Of a stretch of 64,000 nucleotides of DNA, positions 59,062-64,000 are shown piece by piece. A program made the position numbers and the translations under genes. Numbering within the stretch: the stretch's first letter is position 1; every line of letters begins with the position of its first letter. The notes below the pieces were generated by a model. It was not told the origin of the DNA. It saw only the letters and a program-made list of their open reading frames with translations, and made no database searches. Source of the stretch: Rhizobiales bacterium UBA1912 (lineage in GTDB: Bacteria > Pseudomonadota > Alphaproteobacteria > Rhizobiales > Devosiaceae); the NCBI GenBank assembly GCA_002337455.1, contig DDGC01000021.1, positions 62,001-126,000 on the forward strand, given 5' to 3'.

Positions 59062-60441
59062 ATGAGCGAGAAGTTTGATTTGGTCGTCATCGGTGGGGGC
59101 TCGGGGGGCGTGCGCGCCGCGCGGGTTTCTGCGCAACTGGGAGCCAAAGTCGCCATCGTCGAGGAATACCGCTACGGCGGCACCTGTGTGATCCGCGGCT
59201 GCGTTCCCAAAAAGCTTTTCGTTTATGCCTCGCGGTTTGGCGACCTTTTCGATGTGGCGCCCAGCTTTGGCTGGTCGGTCGATGCCTCGTTCGACTGGCC
59301 AACTCTTTTGGCCAACAAGGACAAGGAAATCGGCCGGCTCGAAAAGATCTATGAAACGCTGCTCGATGGCTCAGGCGTCACGGCTTTCAAAGCTCGCGCT
59401 GCGGTGACCGGCCCCAATACGGTCAAGCTCTCGACCGGAGAGGAACTGGAAGCCGAGCGGATTCTGATCGCCACCGGCGGCGCCCCCTTCAAGCCCCATA
59501 TTGAGGGGAGCGAGCTCGGAATTACCTCAAATGAGGCGTTCCACCTCGAAAAATTGCCCAGGACGATCCTGATCGAAGGTGGCGGCTACATTGCCGTGGA
59601 ATTTGCGACTATTTTTTCAGGCCTTGGCGTCGACACCACTCTCGTTTATCGCCGAGACAAGATCCTGCGCGGCTTCGATCACGACGTGCGCGATGGTCTC
59701 GAAGACGCGCTGCGTGAGCGCGGCGTCCGGATTCGGTATGGCTACCACATCTCGAAACTGAGCAAGGACGGGGAGGGTGTCTGCGTCTCGTTCTCCCATG
59801 GCGAGGAAGCAACATTCGACAAGGTCATGTTCGCTACTGGCCGCCATCCCAATACGGAAGACCTCGGCCTCGATACGGCAGGCGTGCAACTCGACCAGAC
59901 CGGCGCAGTTGTGGTCGACGAATATTCCCGCTCCTCGGTGCCCTCCATCTATGCAGTCGGAGACGTTACGGGCCGGGCTGCCCTGACGCCCGTAGCGATC
60001 CGTGAGGGGGCGGCGTTTGCCCAGACGGTCTATAACAACACGCCGACCACGGTGCCATATCAGCTGATCCCCACAGCGGTGTTTTCCGAGCCCGAGATCG
60101 GCACTGTGGGCATGAGCGAGGAGGCTGCGGCCGAACACTACCGCTCGATCGATGTCTATATCGCCCGCTTCCGCCCGATGATGAACACACTGTCGGACCG
60201 CCAGGAAAAAATGGTGTTCAAGCTCATCACTGAAACCGATACCGGCCGGATTTTGGGGTGTCACATCCTGGGGCCAGGAGCCGGCGAAATGATCCAGCTT
60301 GTTGCCATACCGCTGGGCATGGGCGGCACGATGGCCGATTTCAATCACGCCATTGCCGTACACCCCACGGCAGCCGAAGAACTAGTGACCTTCAAGTCGC
60401 CCAGCTATCGTGTGGTCGATGGCGAAAAGTGCAATCCTTAG
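59062..60441 (+). CDS. gor: Glutathione-disulfide reductase
   Basis: A 459-aa FAD enzyme reducing oxidised glutathione with NADPH. FAD motif VVIGGGSGGVRAA at about residues 8-20, redox disulfide in GGTCVIRGCVPKK near 42-54 and the NADPH-type Arg residues in VYRRDKILRGFD near 196-207. The catalytic C-terminal His is in HPTAAEELV near 440. The ATG at 59062 lies after the terminator; the longer frame to 58786 overlaps DUF2059 and is rejected. Cytoplasmic redox homeostasis. Confidence 0.94.
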   Translation: MSEKFDLVVIGGGSGGVRAARVSAQLGAKVAIVEEYRYGGTCVIRGCVPKKLFVYASRFGDLFDVAPSFGWSVDASFDWPTLLANKDKEIGRLEKIYETLLDGSGVTAFKARAAVTGPNTVKLSTGEELEAERILIATGGAPFKPHIEGSELGITSNEAFHLEKLPRTILIEGGGYIAVEFATIFSGLGVDTTLVYRRDKILRGFDHDVRDGLEDALRERGVRIRYGYHISKLSKDGEGVCVSFSHGEEATFDKVMFATGRHPNTEDLGLDTAGVQLDQTGAVVVDEYSRSSVPSIYAVGDVTGRAALTPVAIREGAAFAQTVYNNTPTTVPYQLIPTAVFSEPEIGTVGMSEEAAAEHYRSIDVYIARFRPMMNTLSDRQEKMVFKLITETDTGRILGCHILGPGAGEMIQLVAIPLGMGGTMADFNHAIAVHPTAAEELVTFKSPSYRVVDGEKCNP

Positions 60442-60518
60442 GCCCGTATGCGCGACCGGACCCAGTGTTCGACCATAGGATACTTGGCATCGGTGGCCGT
60501 AGTTGGTAAACCGCCGGA

Positions 60519-60540
60519 CCTTCCCGGCTTCTCGGGAAGG
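60519..60540 (+). promoter_or_regulatory. Hairpin between gor and DAHP synthase gene
   Basis: CCTTCCCG (60519-60526) pairs with CGGGAAGG (60533-60540). No T-tract follows and the next start is 27 bases on. It could be a weak terminator of gor or a leader structure of the next gene. Confidence 0.35.
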
Positions 60541-60567
60541 CAAACCTTATATTAAGCGAGTGAAACG

Positions 60568-61944
60568 ATGAGCACGTGGACACCTGACAGTTGGAGGACG
60601 AAACCGATCCTGCAGGTCCCGACCTATCCGAGCCAGACAGAGCTTGAATCGGTCGAGGCCCGGCTCGCCTCGTTTCCCCCCTTGGTTTTTGCAGGCGAGG
60701 CGCGCGACCTCAAGGCCAATCTGGCCGAGGTCGCGGCGGGTCGCGCTTTCCTCTTGCAGGGCGGCGATTGCGCTGAAAGCTTTGCCGAGCATCATGCGGA
60801 CCATATCCGCGATTTCTTCCGTGTTTTCCTGCAGATGGCAGTGGTCCTGACCCACGGCGCATCCAAGCCTGTGGTCAAGGTCGGCCGTATCGCCGGCCAG
60901 TTCGCCAAGCCCCGTTCGGCAGACACCGAAACTATCGATGGCGTGGAATTGCCCTCTTACAGGGGTGATATCATCAACGGTATCGACTTCACGCCCGAGG
61001 CGCGTATCCCCGATCCCAACCGCCAGCTTGAGGCGTACAGGCAATCGGCGGCAACGCTCAATCTGCTGCGCGCATTTTCCGCCGGCGGCTTTGCCAATCT
61101 TTCGCGCGTGCACGAGTGGACAATGGGGTTCGTCAAGGACTCCAACTGGTACCCGCGTTATGAAGAAGTGGCCCAGAAGATCGATGACGCCATCGAGTTC
61201 CTCGGCGCCCTTGGGCTGAGCCCGGAAAACACGCCTGTGCTGCGGGAGACCAAGTTCTTCACGTCCCACGAGGCGTTGCTGCTCGGCTATGAACAGGCCA
61301 TGACGCGCCGGGATTCGATCACCAATGATTGGTACGCCACTTCGGGCCATATGATCTGGATCGGGGATCGCACCCGCAATCCTGACCATGCGCATGTCGA
61401 ATATTTCCGCGGCATCAACAACCCGGTCGCTGTCAAATGCGGTCCGTCGATGCCTTCGGATGATCTCAAGCGGCTCATGGATGTCCTCAATCCCGAGGAC
61501 GAGCCGGGTCGTCTGACGCTGATCGCACGGTTCGGCTCCGACAAGGTCGACGAGCATCTGCCGCGCCTTATCGAGACGGTCAAATCGGAAGGCCGCACCG
61601 TCGTCTGGTGCTGTGACCCGATGCACGGCAACGTGGTCAAGGCGTCTTCCGGCTACAAGACGCGTCCGTTCGACCGCATTCTTTCGGAGGTCAAGTCGTT
61701 CTTCGAAATCCACCGCGAGATGGGAACCGTCGCCGGTGGCGTGCATGTGGAGATGACCGGTCGTGACGTCACCGAATGCACCGGCGGTGTTTCGGCGGTA
61801 ACCGAAGCCTCGCTGTCCGATCGCTATCACACCCATTGCGATCCCCGGCTCAACGCCAGCCAGGCGCTCGAGCTGGCATTCCTCATCGCCGAGGAGATGC
61901 ACGGCCAGCGGACGCGCACTACGGCCGAGGCCGTCGGGTATTGA
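60568..61944 (+). CDS. 3-deoxy-7-phosphoheptulonate synthase, class II
   Basis: A 458-aa plant-type (class II) DAHP synthase, first enzyme of the shikimate pathway, joining phosphoenolpyruvate and erythrose 4-phosphate. Visible signatures: LLQGGDCAESFAEHHADHIRD near residue 68, DPNRQLEAYRQS near 149, CDPMHGN near 351 and HVEMTGRDVTECTGG near 393. Length fits class II enzymes (about 450-480 aa). A class II enzyme as aro entry step is common in Hyphomicrobiales. Followed by a good terminator. Confidence 0.94.
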   Translation: MSTWTPDSWRTKPILQVPTYPSQTELESVEARLASFPPLVFAGEARDLKANLAEVAAGRAFLLQGGDCAESFAEHHADHIRDFFRVFLQMAVVLTHGASKPVVKVGRIAGQFAKPRSADTETIDGVELPSYRGDIINGIDFTPEARIPDPNRQLEAYRQSAATLNLLRAFSAGGFANLSRVHEWTMGFVKDSNWYPRYEEVAQKIDDAIEFLGALGLSPENTPVLRETKFFTSHEALLLGYEQAMTRRDSITNDWYATSGHMIWIGDRTRNPDHAHVEYFRGINNPVAVKCGPSMPSDDLKRLMDVLNPEDEPGRLTLIARFGSDKVDEHLPRLIETVKSEGRTVVWCCDPMHGNVVKASSGYKTRPFDRILSEVKSFFEIHREMGTVAGGVHVEMTGRDVTECTGGVSAVTEASLSDRYHTHCDPRLNASQALELAFLIAEEMHGQRTRTTAEAVGY

Positions 61945-61971
61945 GGTAACTCAATAGTTCTGAATTACACA

Positions 61972-62000
61972 AAGGCGCTGTCTTCGGGCAGCGCCTTTTT
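61972..62000 (+). terminator. Rho-independent terminator
   Basis: AAGGCGCTG (61972-61980) pairs with CAGCGCCTT (61989-61997), followed by a five-T run ending at 62000 and further T-rich sequence. Ends the DAHP synthase transcript. Confidence 0.9.
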
Positions 62001-62080
62001 CTTTTCATTTAGCCAACATTAACCCTAACGGGCTCATAACCAAGACGAATGAAACTGTATCGCGTCGTTCGGAGGGCTCA

Positions 62081-63019
62081 ATGTCGCGTCTTCTCACAGG
62101 CCTTACCGTGGGTCTCTTGTCTGCCGCCGCAAGCGGGCAGGCCGTTGCCGCCGATTGGGGCGTGCAGCAGGAACCGATGTTCAAGCCCGCTTATCCCGTT
62201 GATATGATGCCGTATGAGGACAGCCTCGATTTCGAGGCGGGCCTGAGATATTTCTACGGCATGGGTGGTCAGCGGGCGACGATTTCCGGGCAGAACTACA
62301 CCGCCGACGACGCCAGTCACTTTGTCGAAGTGCATGGTAAGATCGACGACAGTTCGACCAATACCTACGTTCAGGGCAATCTTGGTTATGCCGCGATGAT
62401 AGACAATACCTATCAGACGCCGACTAGCGGTGGCGCGCAGACGTCGACTGCCGGCGCCATCGCCTATGGCGGCGCTGATTTCGGCTATCTGCCTGTTAAT
62501 ACCGAAGGTTTGGCGTTCGGCGGGTTCGTGGGATACCAGTACCTAAACGAATCCGCATATATGGGCCGCTCCCAGTTTCTCATGGCATCGGGCGGCGGCA
62601 ACAGTGAACCCAACTCTCTTGAAGTTCACGGCTTGCGCCTCGGCGCCACGGCACGCGCAGATATCAACGACGTTTTCGATGTTCGGGTCGATGCGGCGGC
62701 CATCCCCTACGCATCCCTGAGCGGAACCTACGGGGCATTCGATCTCGCGTCCCTCGATCCCAGCCTGACACAGGGCAATGCACCGCAGATTTCCGGGCAT
62801 CTTTATGGCGGTGCGCTGGAAGCCATGGTCGGTTTTAAGCCGCACGAGAATTTTGCAATCAGGGCAGGGGTCCGCGGCTATTATCTCACCGGCCCGACCG
62901 AAACTTATTTCGAGGCGCGGGACACCGGGGACCCGACCCAGTCGCAGGGTTTCACCTCGCAAGGTACGATGGAATTGTTCCGCTGGGGTCCGGTCATCGA
63001 ATTGACCGGCACCTTCTAG
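62081..63019 (+). CDS. Secreted outer-membrane beta-barrel-like protein
   Basis: A 312-aa protein with a signal peptide (SRLLTGLTVGLLSAAASGQA, cleavage near VAADW, about residue 24). The mature part alternates aromatic-ended strands (YGMGGQRATISGQNYT, GLAFGGFVGYQYLNES, AIRAGVRGYYLTGP) and ends in Phe, as outer-membrane barrels do. No family was recognised with certainty. The ATG is preceded by CGGAGG. It is flanked by terminators, so it is its own transcription unit. Confidence 0.75.
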   Translation: MSRLLTGLTVGLLSAAASGQAVAADWGVQQEPMFKPAYPVDMMPYEDSLDFEAGLRYFYGMGGQRATISGQNYTADDASHFVEVHGKIDDSSTNTYVQGNLGYAAMIDNTYQTPTSGGAQTSTAGAIAYGGADFGYLPVNTEGLAFGGFVGYQYLNESAYMGRSQFLMASGGGNSEPNSLEVHGLRLGATARADINDVFDVRVDAAAIPYASLSGTYGAFDLASLDPSLTQGNAPQISGHLYGGALEAMVGFKPHENFAIRAGVRGYYLTGPTETYFEARDTGDPTQSQGFTSQGTMELFRWGPVIELTGTF

Positions 63020-63041
63020 CACCTGAGAAGCGAACATGCTG

Positions 63042-63070
63042 AAGCCGGGCGCTTTTCGCAGCCCGGCTTT
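63042..63070 (+). terminator. Probable terminator hairpin
   Basis: AAGCCGGGC (63042-63050) pairs with GCCCGGCTT (63061-63069) around a 10-base loop; only three T follow, so termination may be partial. It lies just after the outer-membrane-type gene. Confidence 0.6.
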
Positions 63071-63147
63071 GCCTTGCGCCGCCTTGCTCTCGAACGCTGC
63101 ACACTATAAGTCTGGCGCGCTTCTCATGACTGCCGGACGTAGATTTC

Positions 63148-64000
63148 GTGACCGATACGCTTCGCATTGCCCTCGCTCAGCTAAACCCCAAAGTCGGCGC
63201 CATCGCTGAAAATCTCGTCCAGGCCCGCAAGGCGCTGGAGGAGGCCGAGGCGGCGGGTGCGGACATCCTGATGTTCACCGAACTCTACCTGACGGGGTAC
63301 TTCCCCGAAGATCTGCTGTTCAAGCGCCAGTTCGTGACTGAGGCGATGGAGGCTGCGAGGGCGTTGGCGCGCGCGACCAGGGGGCTGAACGTCTCGGTCC
63401 TGCTGCCGACCATCTGGAGCGCTGACGGCAAGCTCTACAACAGTGTTGTCCTGGCCGAAGACGGGGCCATCATCGACCGGCGAAACAAGGTCGAATTGCC
63501 CAATGACGACGTTTTCTATGAGAAGCGCTATTTCACCTCTGGTGACCTGCCTGAACCCATGACGATCAAGGGATTGTCGGTGGGTGTGCCGATCTGCGAG
63601 GACGTGTGGCATGAGCCGGTCTGCAAGGCGCTCGCCCAGCATGGCGCAGAAATCCTTTTGTGCCCAAACGGTTCGCCCTACTGGCGCAACAAACAGCGCC
63701 TGCGACTCGAACTGGTCCGCCAGCGTGTCCAGGAGACCGGTCTGCCGATGCTTTATTCCAACCAGATCGGCGGGCAGGACGAACTTGTGTTCGACGGTGC
63801 CAGCTTTGGCATCAATACCGATGGCTCGCTGGCGTTTCAGGGCAAGAGCTTTGTGCCCGATATGGTGATATCCGACTGGCGTAAGGGAGATGCGGGCTGG
63901 CACTGCGTTGAAGGCCATGTGACCGAGCTGGTGCCGGTCAACGAGGCGCCCTGGCATGCAGCAATGCTCGGTCTGCGCGACTATGTCCACAAGAACGGGT
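63148..64000 (+). CDS. nadE: Glutamine-dependent NAD+ synthetase, N-terminal part (runs off the window)
   Basis: An open frame from GTG 63148 to the window edge (284 codons). It encodes a nitrilase-type glutaminase domain that supplies ammonia for NAD synthesis: catalytic Glu in FTELYLTGYF near residue 45, Lys in RRNKVELPN near 114 and Cys in GVPICEDVWHEP near 150. The end, LRDYVHKNG, is the usual junction to the synthetase domain, which lies outside. No strong ribosome site is seen before the GTG. A large opposite-strand frame here is a shadow. Confidence 0.93.
   Translation, partial: MTDTLRIALAQLNPKVGAIAENLVQARKALEEAEAAGADILMFTELYLTGYFPEDLLFKRQFVTEAMEAARALARATRGLNVSVLLPTIWSADGKLYNSVVLAEDGAIIDRRNKVELPNDDVFYEKRYFTSGDLPEPMTIKGLSVGVPICEDVWHEPVCKALAQHGAEILLCPNGSPYWRNKQRLRLELVRQRVQETGLPMLYSNQIGGQDELVFDGASFGINTDGSLAFQGKSFVPDMVISDWRKGDAGWHCVEGHVTELVPVNEAPWHAAMLGLRDYVHKNG

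Noticed and set aside
60547..61902. 451-aa open frame on the minus strand opposite the DAHP synthase gene
   Set aside because: It is antisense to a gene with unmistakable class II signatures; no recognisable domain and no ribosome site.
63181..63990. 269-aa minus-strand frame at the right edge
   Set aside because: The plus strand encodes the glutaminase domain of NAD synthetase with all three catalytic residues; the minus frame is its shadow.

Overview
The window reads as chromosome of an alphaproteobacterium, most probably Hyphomicrobiales and perhaps Devosiaceae (Devosia/Pelagibacterium-like). The basis is gene content only: GC-rich coding DNA, many ABC importers, the neighbourhood rpiA - DUF2059 - gor - class II DAHP synthase, and cobalamin genes cobS/cobT. 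The genus is inference. No rRNA, tRNA, CRISPR array or intact insertion sequence was seen.

The left three quarters (1 to about 48 kb) are accessory catabolism and transport, built as blocks. Block 1 (37-13682) holds a GMC oxidoreductase, two Tau/Ssu-type ABC importers (one ending in an FMN reductase), a GntR/FCD regulator and a five-gene plus-strand operon (Ldh2 reductase, RidA, FAH hydrolase, bicupin, ACMSD-like amidohydrolase) that resembles a ring-cleavage route. A shared AT-rich motif lies in front of both importers and the operon. Block 2 (14084-22764) is a peptide-type importer with two solute-binding proteins (one without signal peptide), a DppB-like permease, a rare permease-ATPase-ATPase fusion and a RidA protein. 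It is divergent from a MocR-type regulator that has lost its PLP-binding residues. Block 3 (23019-40146) is a large divergon. A minus-strand operon of about ten genes carries a GntR regulator, M24 peptidase, amidohydrolase, GAF protein, Rbs-type ABC importer, hydantoinase A/B and M20 peptidase. The plus-strand arm carries a second hydantoinase A/B pair and a second GAF protein. Two perfect 14-bp direct repeats lie between the arms. Block 4 (40466-47667) is a uronate-catabolism cluster: GntR regulator, aldehyde dehydrogenase, FrcBCA-like importer, KduI, KduD and KdgF.

The accessory DNA ends abruptly at a truncated integrase gene (47657-48064) directly upstream of dusA, a known integration site for genomic islands. 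Two further gene scars lie at block borders: Fic-like at about 13.8 kb and nucleotidyltransferase-like at 40.2 kb. From 48151 to the end the genes are ordinary core genes: dusA, a methyltransferase, LysR, retropepsin-like protease, cobS, cobT, GST, histidine kinase, Lrp, moaA, rpiA, DUF2059, gor, class II DAHP synthase, an outer-membrane-type protein and the start of glutamine-dependent NAD synthetase.

Start codons were chosen by ribosome-binding sites, signal peptides and operon overlaps; many adjacent genes overlap by ATGA, which indicates translational coupling. All functions come from motif recognition; no database search was run.
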